DNA from: an uncultured Prevotella sp.
GTDB taxonomy: Bacteria > Bacteroidota > Bacteroidia > Bacteroidales > Bacteroidaceae
Assembly: GCA_944321295.1 (NCBI GenBank)
Contig: CALUKU010000006.1
Span: 1 to 64,000 of the forward strand
DNA: 64,000 nt
Direction: 5' to 3'
The notes beneath the pieces were generated by a model. That model worked only from the letters and a program-made list of their open reading frames with translations, did not search any database and was not told where the DNA came from. The position numbers were made by a program, and so were the translations under genes. Each line of letters opens with the position of its first letter. Position 1 is the first letter of the stretch. This document shows positions 17,713 to 26,835 of the stretch, one piece after another.

Positions 17713-18816
17713 TTATCGTCTGTTCAGTCTTTCCTTAAAGAAAACTCCGCCCGGTGTGTCGAAAATTGAACGGTCTGTTTGCATACAATCAAGAGAAGAA
17801 AGTGAATTTATCTCGATTATCTTCACACGGTTGTCATCAGTTATGCAGAAATCTATTCCCATATAAATAAGTTGTGGCATTGTGTCGGCTATCGTTTTGG
17901 CAGCCTTGACAACCTCGTCCCAATGCGGTATACGGCCTTTTATTTCAATATTATTGTCTGGATGACGGCTTATTACAACGTTCTTGTTTGTTTTAAAGTC
18001 CAATACGTTGCCGTCTTTATATTCGCCGTTCCTGATGATTGTCAGCACGCCTCCGCTATTATAATTTTCAACGAATCTGGACTTCTTCGTGCCGAAACGC
18101 ATGAACGAATAGATTTCCTGAAGTTCACCATTAAGTCTGCGCCCTATGACGTATCGCAAGCAACCTACGGACTTGTCGCAGTATTTTGCAAACTCGGAAT
18201 GAGGCAACAGGTATTCTGTCACAAGATAACCTTTCAAAGACTTCATACGCTCAATAAAGTTTTGCCTTGTGAGTTTCTCGCCGTTCAGGAAATATGCGTT
18301 ACCGTCAAATTCGGCTTTATAAAAACCGACCCCCAAACTGCTCTTCACAAGTTTCAACGCAAGCCGTTTCTTGTTTTCAAGCAACCTGGTCACGCCATTT
18401 AGGCCGTCATTCTTATATTCTTCGCCTGCATCCATAAGCGGCAACACCACACCGCCGTCAAGCATGAAATAATAATCGGGCATATATTGCCCAGCTTCTG
18501 TGCCGTTAAGGATGTATTTAAGAGTCAGTTTATCGTCTATCCAAAAACTATATGAGCCGTTAAGTGGGTGAAGCGAACAATAGTCACGGGTGGAAAGATA
18601 GTCTTTATAGTTATCGTCGGTTATGCCTAATATCGACCAGTCGCTATAACTCCACCCCTTAAGATGTGTCTTAGCTATCGTGCAGAATGAAGCTTTCTTT
18701 GCTTTATAATCAAGGGAATAAATATGTGTCAACATCCACCCCCCACGAAAACTTTTCATCCTGTACCGTTTGCAGACAAACCAATGGTAAAGGGTTTTCT
18801 TTAAGGAATTTCTCAT
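17713..18816 (-). CDS. sugar-transfer associated ATP-grasp protein
   Basis: A 367-residue protein with the segments LALKLVKSSLGVGFYKAEFDG, LVTEYLLPHSEF and, near the C-terminus, IYMGIDFCITDDNRVKIIEINSLSSLD, the Asp/Glu/Asn metal-binding triad of ATP-grasp enzymes. Its layout fits the sugar-transfer-associated ATP-grasp group (PF14397) common in capsule loci, whose exact reaction is not established. It overlaps the aminotransferase gene by 4 bp and is 2 bp from the next ATP-grasp gene. Confidence 0.75.
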   Translation of the reverse strand: MRNSLKKTLYHWFVCKRYRMKSFRGGWMLTHIYSLDYKAKKASFCTIAKTHLKGWSYSDWSILGITDDNYKDYLSTRDYCSLHPLNGSYSFWIDDKLTLKYILNGTEAGQYMPDYYFMLDGGVVLPLMDAGEEYKNDGLNGVTRLLENKKRLALKLVKSSLGVGFYKAEFDGNAYFLNGEKLTRQNFIERMKSLKGYLVTEYLLPHSEFAKYCDKSVGCLRYVIGRRLNGELQEIYSFMRFGTKKSRFVENYNSGGVLTIIRNGEYKDGNVLDFKTNKNVVISRHPDNNIEIKGRIPHWDEVVKAAKTIADTMPQLIYMGIDFCITDDNRVKIIEINSLSSLDCMQTDRSIFDTPGGVFFKERLNRR

Positions 18817-19925
18817 CTTTCAATTATCGTATTTATTATTCTTTCCACTTCTTCGTCCGTCAGCGCATGGTGCATCGGCAGGCAGATTACGCTGTCGGCC
18901 ATCTTGTGCGCCTCGGGCAGGTTCACGGGCTTCGCACTCTCAAGTCCACGGTAGGTGGAAAACTCGCTGATTAGCGGATAGAAGTAACGGCGGCCGAGAA
19001 CGTTCTGCTCTTTCATCTTAAAGTAAAGCTCATCGCGGGTCATGCCGTACTTCTTTGCATCGACGAATATGGGGAAGTATGAGTAGTTGTGGCGCACGCC
19101 GGGCATGTCGTCGAAAAAGGTTATGCCTTCTACGTTGCGGAGGGCGTTGCGATATTTTATTGCTACTTGGTGACGAGCTTCGATGGCTACGTCTACCTGA
19201 CGCAGGTTGAGCAGGCCGTAGGCTGAACGCACTTCGTCCATCTTGCTGTTAATGCCGGGGCCGACGACCGTTGTCTCGTTGGCGAAGCCGAAGTTTTTCA
19301 GATAATCTATGCGCTTCTTCATGCGCTCGTCGTGCATCACCATCGCTCCGCCCTCAACGGTGTTGTACACCTTTGTGGCGTGGAAACTGAGCGTACTGAG
19401 GTCGCCGGCGTTAAGTATGCTCTCGCCGTCCACCTCTACGCCGAAGGCATGAGCGGCATCGTAAATTACCTTAAGGCCGTACTGGTCGGCAATCTCTTGT
19501 ATGCGCTGCGTGTCGCAAGGCTTGCCGTAGACGTGTACGGGCATTATGGCCGTGGTTTTAGGTGTGATGGCAGCCTCGATTTTGTCTGGATTGATGTTGC
19601 CGGTGCGCGGGTCGATGTCTACGAACACGGGCTTTATGCCATTCCACCAAAGGGCGTGGGTGGTGGCTACGAAACTGTAAGGCGTGGTGATCACCTCGCC
19701 CGTTATGCGCAACGCCTGCAGGGCCGTGATGAGCGGCAGCGTACCGTTGGTAAACAGGCTGATGTAGGGCACTTTCAGATATGCGGCAAGTTCCTTTTCA
19801 AGTTGTTTGTGGAACTGTCCGTTGTTAGTTATCCACTTGCTCGCCCATATCTGTTTGAGCATTTCGTTAAGGTCGTCGAGATTTGGCAGTAACGGCGACG
19901 TTACTGTTATCAGTTTGTTGTCCAT
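18813..19925 (-). CDS. DegT/DnrJ/EryC1/StrS aminotransferase, VioA-like
   Basis: A PLP-dependent sugar aminotransferase of about 370 residues from the ATG at 19925 (MDNKLITVTSPLLPNLDDL); an upstream ATG at 19970 adds 15 residues without homology to the family start. Family signs: ASKWITNNGQFHKQLE, EVITTPYSFVATTHAL, IYDAAHAFGVE (PLP Asp) and the Schiff-base Lys in LSFHATKVYNTVEGGAM. The pattern resembles VioA, which makes dTDP-4-amino-4,6-dideoxyglucose from the RfbB product, and rfbA/rfbB are in this locus; specificity remains inferred. Confidence 0.87.
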   Translation of the reverse strand: MDNKLITVTSPLLPNLDDLNEMLKQIWASKWITNNGQFHKQLEKELAAYLKVPYISLFTNGTLPLITALQALRITGEVITTPYSFVATTHALWWNGIKPVFVDIDPRTGNINPDKIEAAITPKTTAIMPVHVYGKPCDTQRIQEIADQYGLKVIYDAAHAFGVEVDGESILNAGDLSTLSFHATKVYNTVEGGAMVMHDERMKKRIDYLKNFGFANETTVVGPGINSKMDEVRSAYGLLNLRQVDVAIEARHQVAIKYRNALRNVEGITFFDDMPGVRHNYSYFPIFVDAKKYGMTRDELYFKMKEQNVLGRRYFYPLISEFSTYRGLESAKPVNLPEAHKMADSVICLPMHHALTDEEVERIINTIIER

Positions 19926-20026
19926 GTTTTTGGAATTTAGAGAATTTAAAGGAGTTATCGCTCGCTTCACTCGCTAAGAAGTTAAAGCCATATGCTTAAC
20001 AAAATGAAGAGAGTGAGATATTTATA

Positions 20027-20060
20027 GGAGTTATGAAGTTAATAGAGTTAAGACAATTGC
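20027..20060. repeat. GGAGTTA-rich intergenic repeat, copy 1
   Basis: GGAGTTATGAAGTTAATAGAGTTAAGACAATTG (20027-20059) between the flippase and aminotransferase genes. Related copies lie at 26836-26875 (inverted) and 38983-39015. Confidence 0.6.
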
Positions 20061-20118
20061 ATTGTTGCTTGCATTCCTTGTCTGCTTGTCACTGACTACT
20101 TGTCTACTTTTTACTCTT

Positions 20119-21567
20119 TTACCTTTTTACTTTTTTACCTTTAATAAATAGGCTTGTCAGTTCTGTGAGTTCGGAGAACTTAAACAGGCGGCTTGTAAAC
20201 GTATAAAATATTACGCCGATGACAATTCCGGCACAGAGCTTTATTATGTCGCCTGTGATGAAACTGTTTACTGTCAATATCAGAGCGAACATCACGAGGC
20301 AGAGAGCTATCGTAGGCAACAGGTCACGCATTTGCCTAATAAAACCGACATTAATCAGCTTGCCCGTATAATATGTGTTTATAACTAATGCCACAAGCGA
20401 ATTGAAAATAGATCCGTAACACATCACTATCAAACCGAACGGGGCTGTGATGCAAAGGACGCTTACGCCGAGGATTTTCTTTATTATCTCAAGACGCAGG
20501 AATAGGTCTGAACGGCCTTTAACCTGTAAGAGGTTGAGGTTGATGGCGTGGATAGGGTACCACATCATCGAAAAACAAATAATCTGCAGGAGTTGTCCGC
20601 AGAATCCCCACTGCTGACCGAGCATAATGTTAACAAACGGCTTTGCAACGGAAGACAGGCCTACCATCAACGGGAAGATGATAAAGGCCGAGAGTTTAAG
20701 GAAACGGCGGTAAATGCTCGCAAGGCGTGCGTCATCGTTCTGTATCTCGCAAAGCACGGGATAGGTTACGCGCTGGATTATTCCGGTCAGATTGGATGAG
20801 GGGAACTCTGAAAACTGGTGCGCACGGGTGTAGTGTCCCAGACTCGACGCACTGAAGAGCTTACCAATTACGATGGGATAGATATTGCGGTAAATGGTGT
20901 CAAGCAAGCCAGAGGCGAGGAGCTTAGAGCCGAAGGCAAAAAGCTCGTGGAACGACCGCCACGAGTACATAAGTCGAGGCCTCCATTTAGACAGCAGCCA
21001 CAGCAGGCCTGTGTTTATGCCGAGGTTAAGCAGCTGTTGGGTGACGAGCGACCACACGCCGAAGCCGTGGTAAGCCATCGTTATGCCGACTGCGCCAGAC
21101 GTTACAGCGGCCGTCAAGGCAGCCTTTGCCTGGGTCTTGAAGTCAATCCTTATAGTAAGCAGCGCACGCTGTACGACAGCCAATGAGTTGAAGATTATGC
21201 TAAGACACACCACACGCATGACGGGACACAGCTGCGGCGTATTGTAGAAGTCGGCCACGAACGGCGCAGAGGCATACAGGATAAGGTAAAGAAGCGTGCT
21301 GACGACGATGTTGAAATAGAACACCGTGTTGTTGTCAGCCTCGGTCCTGTCCTGCTTGCGTATCAACGCCTGCGAGAAGCCGCTGTCTATCAGCGACTGC
21401 GCCACGGCAATGAAGATAGCCAGCATGCCGATGAGTCCGTAGTCATGGGGTGTCAACAGGCGCGCCATCACAATCATAATGAGGAACTGCACGCCCTGCA
21501 CCGAGAAACGCTCGACAGTGCTCCACAACACGCCCTTAGCCGCCTTTTGCTTTAATGAGTCAGGCAT
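20119..21567 (-). CDS. lipopolysaccharide/O-unit flippase, MOP superfamily (WzxC-like)
   Basis: A 482-residue polytopic protein with about 12-14 hydrophobic helices. The N-terminal KQKAAKGVLWSTVERFSVQG and ARLLTPHDYGLIGMLAIFIAVAQSLIDSGF are characteristic of the WzxC/polysaccharide transporter branch of the MOP family, which flips undecaprenyl-linked repeat units to the periplasm. With the EpsG-like polymerase in the same locus it completes a Wzx/Wzy pair. Codon use resembles the host genome rather than the AT-rich glycosyltransferase block. Confidence 0.9.
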   Translation of the reverse strand: MPDSLKQKAAKGVLWSTVERFSVQGVQFLIMIVMARLLTPHDYGLIGMLAIFIAVAQSLIDSGFSQALIRKQDRTEADNNTVFYFNIVVSTLLYLILYASAPFVADFYNTPQLCPVMRVVCLSIIFNSLAVVQRALLTIRIDFKTQAKAALTAAVTSGAVGITMAYHGFGVWSLVTQQLLNLGINTGLLWLLSKWRPRLMYSWRSFHELFAFGSKLLASGLLDTIYRNIYPIVIGKLFSASSLGHYTRAHQFSEFPSSNLTGIIQRVTYPVLCEIQNDDARLASIYRRFLKLSAFIIFPLMVGLSSVAKPFVNIMLGQQWGFCGQLLQIICFSMMWYPIHAINLNLLQVKGRSDLFLRLEIIKKILGVSVLCITAPFGLIVMCYGSIFNSLVALVINTYYTGKLINVGFIRQMRDLLPTIALCLVMFALILTVNSFITGDIIKLCAGIVIGVIFYTFTSRLFKFSELTELTSLFIKGKKVKR

Positions 21568-21743
21568 GAATCAATAAAATAAGTTATTATTAAATGAGAC
21601 ACCGTCCAAATTTTTGTGTAAATGGAAACAGAATTCAGATGTAAGATTTTGCGTATATTTGGATTCTTTTTTCAAATGATGTGCCTAATTAAAAGAAGTG
21701 AATTTAGCTTTTTAACTTGTTTGCGCTTATTGATAAATGGGAA

Positions 21744-21812
21744 CCTCTGCAAAACTCAAAAAACTGCTGTATATCAAGAGTTTATTTGGTGGGAAACGGA
21801 CTTTTGCAGAGG
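21744..21812. repeat. 11-bp inverted repeat with IS-end-like sequence
   Basis: CCTCTGCAAAA (21744-21754) and its exact complement TTTTGCAGAGG (21802-21812) flank 47 bp. CCTCTGCAAAA-type ends are reminiscent of insertion sequence termini; with only 47 bp between them this would be a remnant or a MITE. No transposase is present. Confidence 0.5.
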
Positions 21813-21833
21813 TCTTGAATAAGAAAAATTTAA

Positions 21834-22175
21834 TTACTGTTCTGTCTCTTCTGTAATTTTGTACATATAAACTACAACAGATTGGTCATTTCCACCATTT
21901 CCTCCATCAGCATCACCAATATTAAACCCCTTTTCTCCTAATATTGTTTCGACATCGGAAGCTATTTCTGCATTATCACATTGATAGGCAACAAGATAAC
22001 GGGTTATATTATGTCTTGCAAGATTATCAGACACATCTTCTTGTGTAATTCCACAATAATAATCTTTTTTTATTTCACCATTTTCAAAAGTTGACGTATA
22101 AACGTCTTCCATTAATTCTGCAATCTGTTTTGCTGTGAAACCTATTGCATTCTTTACTCCATAATTGTTACACAT
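21834..22175 (-). CDS. small protein of unknown function
   Basis: A 113-residue acidic soluble protein: an N-terminal helix FTAKQIAELMEDVY, then DYYCGITQEDVSDNLARHN, a middle AEIASDVETILGEKGFNIGD, a glycine/asparagine-rich loop GGNGGND and the end SVVVYMYKI. The YYCGIT...N...RHN stretch recalls a degenerate GIY-YIG-type core, but catalytic residues cannot be confirmed. It starts 13 bp after ugd ends, so it may be co-transcribed with the polysaccharide operon, although nothing ties it to sugar metabolism. Confidence 0.6.
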   Translation of the reverse strand: MCNNYGVKNAIGFTAKQIAELMEDVYTSTFENGEIKKDYYCGITQEDVSDNLARHNITRYLVAYQCDNAEIASDVETILGEKGFNIGDADGGNGGNDQSVVVYMYKITEETEQ

Positions 22176-22188
22176 AATATATTATTTT

Positions 22189-23445
22189 TTAGTCTCTTCT
22201 AAATATGTCCCTCGTATAAACCTTCTCCTTCACATCATCCAAGCAAGCGTCGTAGCGGTTGGCAATGATTGCCTGACTCTGAAGTTTGAAGGCGCTCAAG
22301 TCATTTACGACCTTACTTCCGAAGAATGTGCTGCCGTCTTCAAGCGTAGGCTCGTAGATTATCACCTCCGCACCCTTCGCCTTGATACGCTTCATGACGC
22401 CTTGGATTGACGACTGGCGGAAGTTGTCGCTGTTTGACTTCATCGTAAGGCGGTAAACGCCGACTATACAACGACGCTCTTCTGAAGGATTGAAGTCGCC
22501 ACGGTTGTAATAATCGTAATAACCGGCTTTACGGAGCACACGGTCGGCTATGAAGTCCTTGCGGGTGCGATTGCTTTCCACGATGGCTTGGATGAGGTTC
22601 TCGGGCACGTCGGCATAGTTTGCCAAGAGTTGCTTCGTGTCTTTCGGCAGGCAGTAGCCGCCATAACCGAACGAAGGGTTGTTGTAATGCGTGCCGATGC
22701 GAGGGTCAAGGCAGACGCCGTTGATGATGGCTTGGGTGTCAAGTCCTTTCATCTCGGCATAGGTGTCAAGCTCGTTGAAGTATGACACACGCAGGGCAAG
22801 GTAAGTGTTGGCAAAGAGCTTTACGGCCTCGGCCTCAGTAGTACCCATGAACAATGTTTCAACGTTTTCCTTGATTGCACCTTCCTGCAACAATGCGGCA
22901 AACTCGTGTGCAGCCTCGTCCAAACGTTCGTCGCCCTCGGGGCGGCCTACGATGATACGACTTGGATAAAGGTTGTCGTAAAGTGCCTTGCTCTCTCGAA
23001 GGAACTCGGGCGAGAAGATGATGTTGTCGCTCTGCATCTTCTTGCGTATCATCTCGGTATAGCCAACGGGGATGGTGCTCTTTATCACCATTATCGCGTC
23101 AGGATTGACGCTCTTTACCAATTCGATCACCTCCTCGACATGGCTCGTGTCGAAATAGTTCTTTACGGCGTCATAGTTTGTTGGTGCGGCTATCACGACA
23201 AAGTCCGCGTCCGCATACGCCTTTGCGCCGTCAAGCGTCGCCGTTAGGTTCAGTTCCTTTTCCGCCAAGTATTTTTCTATATAATCGTCTTGTATCGGCG
23301 ATTTGCGTTGGTTTATCAAGTCTACCTTTTCAGCAATGACGTCCACGGCCGTCACCTGATGATGTTGCGACAGGAGGGTCGCTATACTTAATCCTACGTA
23401 GCCTGTTCCGGCCACGGCTATTTTTACATCATTTATCTTATTCAT
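22189..23445 (-). CDS. ugd: UDP-glucose 6-dehydrogenase
   Basis: Oxidises UDP-glucose twice to UDP-glucuronate with NAD. The 418 residues have the Rossmann start [46 protein letters not shown] and the catalytic cysteine motif [20 protein letters not shown], which matches the short single-subunit UGDH group of Escherichia/Klebsiella type. It is the first sugar gene of the polysaccharide locus and the likely source of a uronate in the glycan, consistent with the alginate-lyase-like gene at 8441. Confidence 0.92.
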   Translation of the reverse strand: MNKINDVKIAVAGTGYVGLSIATLLSQHHQVTAVDVIAEKVDLINQRKSPIQDDYIEKYLAEKELNLTATLDGAKAYADADFVVIAAPTNYDAVKNYFDTSHVEEVIELVKSVNPDAIMVIKSTIPVGYTEMIRKKMQSDNIIFSPEFLRESKALYDNLYPSRIIVGRPEGDERLDEAAHEFAALLQEGAIKENVETLFMGTTEAEAVKLFANTYLALRVSYFNELDTYAEMKGLDTQAIINGVCLDPRIGTHYNNPSFGYGGYCLPKDTKQLLANYADVPENLIQAIVESNRTRKDFIADRVLRKAGYYDYYNRGDFNPSEERRCIVGVYRLTMKSNSDNFRQSSIQGVMKRIKAKGAEVIIYEPTLEDGSTFFGSKVVNDLSAFKLQSQAIIANRYDACLDDVKEKVYTRDIFRRD

Positions 23446-24114
23446 AATTATTGAGATTTTACAATAAGAATATATTAAAAGATACCTGTTCTATTGAAAA
23501 ATGAAAAATTAGAAATGAAAAAACGAAAAGTCCAATGGTTCCTAAGATTTACCATTTTTACCTTCCCACTTTCTCACCTCCTCACCTTCAAAATTTGCCG
23601 TTTTTCCACCGTAAATCACCGTATTCACCGTAAAATGGGTTCAAATGGTTCTGCACCCCTCACACACACACGCGCACGTGTATAATAAGGTGTAATTAGG
23701 CAAAAGAGTACTTCTTCCATCTGTTTTTACCGGGAACACGGTTTGATAATACGGATGGAATGTATTCGGCGTAAAGCCGTTTATAGTTGAATATAAAAAT
23801 GATTTAGATTAAACCCTAATCACGTATATGTCTGAATATTAGCGTATTTCGCTAACTCTTCGCCTGCATACGTGTTCCTGCCGCCATCTTGCTGTCAGAC
23901 ATGAACACATAAGCAGTCTGAAGTCTAATGAACGATTTGGGTTGAATATAAAATTATTTAGATTTCAAACTATCTGCTGATGCACAAAAGTATAATCACA
24001 AACTTACATCTTTAACACGATGATTAACGTCGTGAATATAGCAAAAGGAAAATACTTACGACGTCCGCCGTTCTGAAACAAAGTTCGCCGAAAACAAAGA
24101 ATGTTAATTACCAC
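23446..24114. other. spacer between ugd and the DUF4435 gene
   Basis: No coding gene. It holds one arm of the inverted repeat that recurs at 30100-30181 (23594-23680) and a loose direct repeat GTTGAATATAAAA...TTTAGATT at 23787 and 23941. A minus-strand TACTTTTG box at 23985-23992 could be a promoter for ugd and the downstream locus, but it lacks a -33 element and would leave a leader of more than 500 nt. Confidence 0.6.
23594..23680. repeat. left copy of an inverted repeat bracketing the defence/upxY region
   Basis: Reads TTTGCCGTTTTTCCACCGT ... AAATCACCGTATTCACCGT ... AAAATGGGTTCAA, ending in a CA-rich CACACACACGCGC tract. The reverse complement of the same order is found at 30100-30181, about 6.4 kb away. 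Confidence 0.8.
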
Positions 24115-24957
24115 CTACTTATGTGAAAGCCATGTGTTTATGCTTTTGTATAAGGCTGTTTTATTATAATAATCTTCGGTGAAAGAATCTTTCAGCGAAT
24201 TTGCAATGTTTTGCGCTTTGACATTCTTTCGGCAACAAGCATGGATTTTATGCACTATGGCGTCAACCATATCATGACCGCATACGAGTTTGCGGATTTC
24301 ATCTTTAGCTATCGGATTATTACGCTCAAACTCGTTGACATCCTTTTCACTAAAGTTTATTTTACCCGTATTAGCCGAACGGGCGTAAATCTTACTCAGC
24401 CATTGCGATATATCAGTACATGACATTCCGTCGTAACAACTGCCCACCTTGCATGTATCCTTGAAATTAAGCTTTGCGCCCGTCTTATCGTTCATCCATT
24501 TTATGTACGATAAGTGGTGTATGTCATTTATGGCAGTGTTTACCTTTCCCCAACCATCTTCTACTGAATAATCACGTTCCATCTGCCTTATGAAGCCATC
24601 AGTCAACATCATTGTTTCGATGTCGTGCGTGTCAGTAAGGAACATGTTAGGAATGTCTGGATAGTTTACGCCATTAAGATGATCGAAATCGGCGTCCTTA
24701 ATAGCTATAAGTTTGTCTGAATACTTTTTGTTCAACCCTCTCAGCATGCCAGCCAAACCCAAACAGCCCGAATATTTGGCGCTGAAATGCACATGGTATT
24801 TCTCCTTTGGATAAAAACGTGAATATATATCCTTATCAGAACTGCCTTCAACAACGATGAGCAGCTTGCCGTCAGCGTAATGGGCGCGTATAAGAAGGGC
24901 TATCTCTGCCGAGCGGCCACTTGGATTCAGAACTAAAGCCTTCTGTATGCTGTTCAT
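24115..24957 (-). CDS. DUF4435 TOPRIM-type protein (AriB-like), defence candidate
   Basis: A 280-residue protein with a TOPRIM-like core: catalytic Glu in LLIVVEGSSDKDIYSRF (E37, D41) and a DxD element in LIAIKDADFDHL at about residues 84-95, then THDIETMML. This is the DUF4435 pattern found in AriB of the PARIS anti-phage system, where the TOPRIM effector acts as a nuclease once released by its ATPase partner. It directly abuts the ABC-type ATPase gene (24957/24958), the same order as ariA-ariB. Length is close to AriB. DUF4435 proteins also occur in other ATPase-linked systems, so PARIS-like is a relationship, not a firm name. Confidence 0.75.
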   Translation of the reverse strand: MNSIQKALVLNPSGRSAEIALLIRAHYADGKLLIVVEGSSDKDIYSRFYPKEKYHVHFSAKYSGCLGLAGMLRGLNKKYSDKLIAIKDADFDHLNGVNYPDIPNMFLTDTHDIETMMLTDGFIRQMERDYSVEDGWGKVNTAINDIHHLSYIKWMNDKTGAKLNFKDTCKVGSCYDGMSCTDISQWLSKIYARSANTGKINFSEKDVNEFERNNPIAKDEIRKLVCGHDMVDAIVHKIHACCRKNVKAQNIANSLKDSFTEDYYNKTALYKSINTWLSHK

Positions 24958-26247
24958 TTACTTACAAAGTTCGCACAGGTCATAACATTCATCCCATCTG
25001 TCACCGATAATCTGCGGCGAATGTGTAGCGACAACCACTTGAAGTTTATTGTTTGACGCTATTCTTGACATCATGTTGAGAAATTTGTTCTGCCATGCCA
25101 CATGCAAAGATATTTCCGGTTCGTCTACAAGCAATATCGTATTGTCAGCCACATCGAAAATCATCTCATAAAGCATGACTATCTCGTTTTGCTCGCCGCT
25201 CGAAAGCTTGTTTGCGTCTAAGAAAAGTCCGTCTTTAGTTTTTATTATCAATCCTTTTTCAGGACTGTATGAAATTGTTTTGTTGACAAAATCCAGCGAA
25301 TTGACAATGTTGCTGAAAAGTTTAAGTTTTGACAGAATATTATCATAAGTCTTCAGCTTTTCGTCCATATTCTTTAAATAAACCGACAATATATGCCCAT
25401 GTTCATTGTCGTATGGCTGGATAGTTATATTGCCTACTAAGCCGAATGACTTTAAATCAGCTATTTTTTTGCTTACTTCATCCTTAAGTTTATTATAATC
25501 ATGCTCATCAAAAGACCACACATCTGCCAACAAGCTATCAATCAATTTACTGTCGATATATTGTGACTTGCTAAGAAATGCAAGATTTTCGCCTCTAAGC
25601 CGGTCCTTAATAAGCCGCGACACCTCTGACATCTTAGGCTTACGGATAGTTTCAGTGAACGGGAAATCATCATCTAACTCTTCCTCAATCGGGTCTAACC
25701 TTTGTGCCGTTATAAACGTCACTTTCAGGCTATCCAACATCATGGATATAAAATTAAAGTCCTTATCCTTTCTGAAATATCCGTAAAACGCCTTGTTCTT
25801 CAATGTCTGCTCGTAAAAGCTATCAGAATTTACGTCATATTTTGAAGAAGGATCAATTCCTTGCATGTATTTAACGACATCGTTAATTTCAGTCCTTCCT
25901 AAATTGAACGTATATACAATTTCCTGTGAAGACGTCCAAATGAATTTAACCTCACGAGGAATTGTCAGGTTGTAATCCTCATCGCCCTGCTGTTGCTGAG
26001 CTTTTTCCTCTACCGAGAGGATGTCAATTTTGGCGTCGTTGTCGAATAAGACTGAAATTTTGTCAAAGGGCAAACGATAGAAATAAAAGAAATCTTTTTC
26101 TGACAACCGCTTGATTATCGTAAGGATTGTTGTCTTTCCATAGCCGTTAAGTCCGGTCAAAATCAATGGCGACCGATTGGCGGACAGGCTTATTTCATAA
26201 TTAAAAGTCTTGAAAAGCCCTTTAATGATCAAGGTATCAATTTTCAT
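24958..26247 (-). CDS. ABC/AAA-type ATPase (AriA/PtuA-like), defence candidate
   Basis: About 429 residues from the ATG at 26247 (MKIDTLIIKGLFKTFNYEI); the upstream ATG at 26274 is less likely because it lies deeper inside the HNH gene. Visible motifs: Walker A TGLNGYGKTTIL near residue 31-42, a long SMC-like middle with a Q-rich insertion, the ABC signature LSSGEQNEIVML, Walker B NTILLVDEPEISLHVAWQ and a late H-switch ATHSPQIIG. This is the AAA_15/AAA_21 type used by AriA (PARIS), PtuA (Septu) and OLD/Gabija ATPases. It overlaps the HNH gene by 11 bp and abuts the TOPRIM gene, so three products are translated together. Confidence 0.82.
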   Translation of the reverse strand: MKIDTLIIKGLFKTFNYEISLSANRSPLILTGLNGYGKTTILTIIKRLSEKDFFYFYRLPFDKISVLFDNDAKIDILSVEEKAQQQQGDEDYNLTIPREVKFIWTSSQEIVYTFNLGRTEINDVVKYMQGIDPSSKYDVNSDSFYEQTLKNKAFYGYFRKDKDFNFISMMLDSLKVTFITAQRLDPIEEELDDDFPFTETIRKPKMSEVSRLIKDRLRGENLAFLSKSQYIDSKLIDSLLADVWSFDEHDYNKLKDEVSKKIADLKSFGLVGNITIQPYDNEHGHILSVYLKNMDEKLKTYDNILSKLKLFSNIVNSLDFVNKTISYSPEKGLIIKTKDGLFLDANKLSSGEQNEIVMLYEMIFDVADNTILLVDEPEISLHVAWQNKFLNMMSRIASNNKLQVVVATHSPQIIGDRWDECYDLCELCK

Positions 26248-26608
26248 CTTTACTGATATTATATAGCTTGTCAAGCTTTGCCATCAATGAGTCATTAACC
26301 TTAAACTGCGACTCTTCATGTATATTATCGTTCCCTTCCGCCCTAACCGCACCATTATAAACAGGAAAACTACTGCCTTTCGCTACGTTGTTTTCCCACT
26401 GCATAGGCCTTAGGTTCTGGATGTTATCATCACCGCCTTCAGACAAAGGGTAAACGTGGTCTATTTCCCAACCGAATTTGCTGTTACGGTTGCCGAATTC
26501 CGTTTTCAGAATCAACGCGCCGCAACAATCCTTACGGATAGTATCAGGATCAAAGCCATCAACCCGGATAGCTTTTTCCCATACTGTTGCTATTATTTTT
26601 TCATCCAT
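26237..26608 (-). CDS. HNH endonuclease domain protein (PtuB-like), defence candidate
   Basis: A 123-residue protein (start at 26608, MDEKIIATVWEKAI). The HNH fold is clear: DCCGALI, then WEIDHVYPLSEGG (catalytic DH), DDNIQNLRPMQWENNVAKGS (conserved Asn and NxxK). Earlier ATGs at 26638 and 26620 are possible, but the -7 box at 26643-26636 overlaps the first and leaves almost no leader for the second. HNH-plus-ATPase pairs are the hallmark of Septu (PtuB/PtuA); here the ATPase is followed by a DUF4435 TOPRIM gene instead of nothing. The 11-bp overlap with the ATPase gene implies coupled translation. Confidence 0.8.
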   Translation of the reverse strand: MDEKIIATVWEKAIRVDGFDPDTIRKDCCGALILKTEFGNRNSKFGWEIDHVYPLSEGGDDNIQNLRPMQWENNVAKGSSFPVYNGAVRAEGNDNIHEESQFKVNDSLMAKLDKLYNISKDEN

Positions 26609-26635
26609 CTTTTTGCACATGAAACAAACCACCTG

Positions 26636-26665
26636 CAAATGTAATCATTTTATTTAAAATAACAA
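26636..26665 (-). promoter_or_regulatory. promoter of the HNH-ATPase-TOPRIM operon
   Basis: Minus strand: TTG (26665-26663), 19-bp spacer, TACATTTG (26643-26636), an exact fit to the Bacteroidetes consensus TTG-N19-TAnnTTTG. The predicted transcript start near 26629 lies about 20 nt before the chosen ATG. It implies the operon is expressed independently of upxY. Confidence 0.7.
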
Positions 26666-26683
26666 CACTTTAATTTTTAAATC

Positions 26684-26747
26684 CCACATCCAATGTGGAT
26701 ATTTTTTAACCACTAAACCATTGCTTTATAAAGAAAAACCAATGGTT
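26684..26747. promoter_or_regulatory. two inverted repeats upstream of the defence operon promoter
   Basis: CCACAT-n3-ATGTGG (26684-26698) and AACCATTG...CAATGGTT (26716-26723 with 26740-26747) lie 20-80 bp upstream of the -33 element. They are possible operator sites; no regulator gene is evident beside them. Confidence 0.4.
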
Positions 26748-26835
26748 TTCATGATGAAAAGCGGCGGTTTACGTCACGAAAAGCCTAATAAAGGGTAAAA
26801 AAGTAAAAGGGTAAAAGGGTAAATAGTTGACAAAG

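Noticed and set aside
24115-26608. Calling the operon simply PARIS
   Set aside because: The HNH gene is coupled to the ATPase and is not part of canonical PARIS; identity of the ATPase branch cannot be settled without a profile search.
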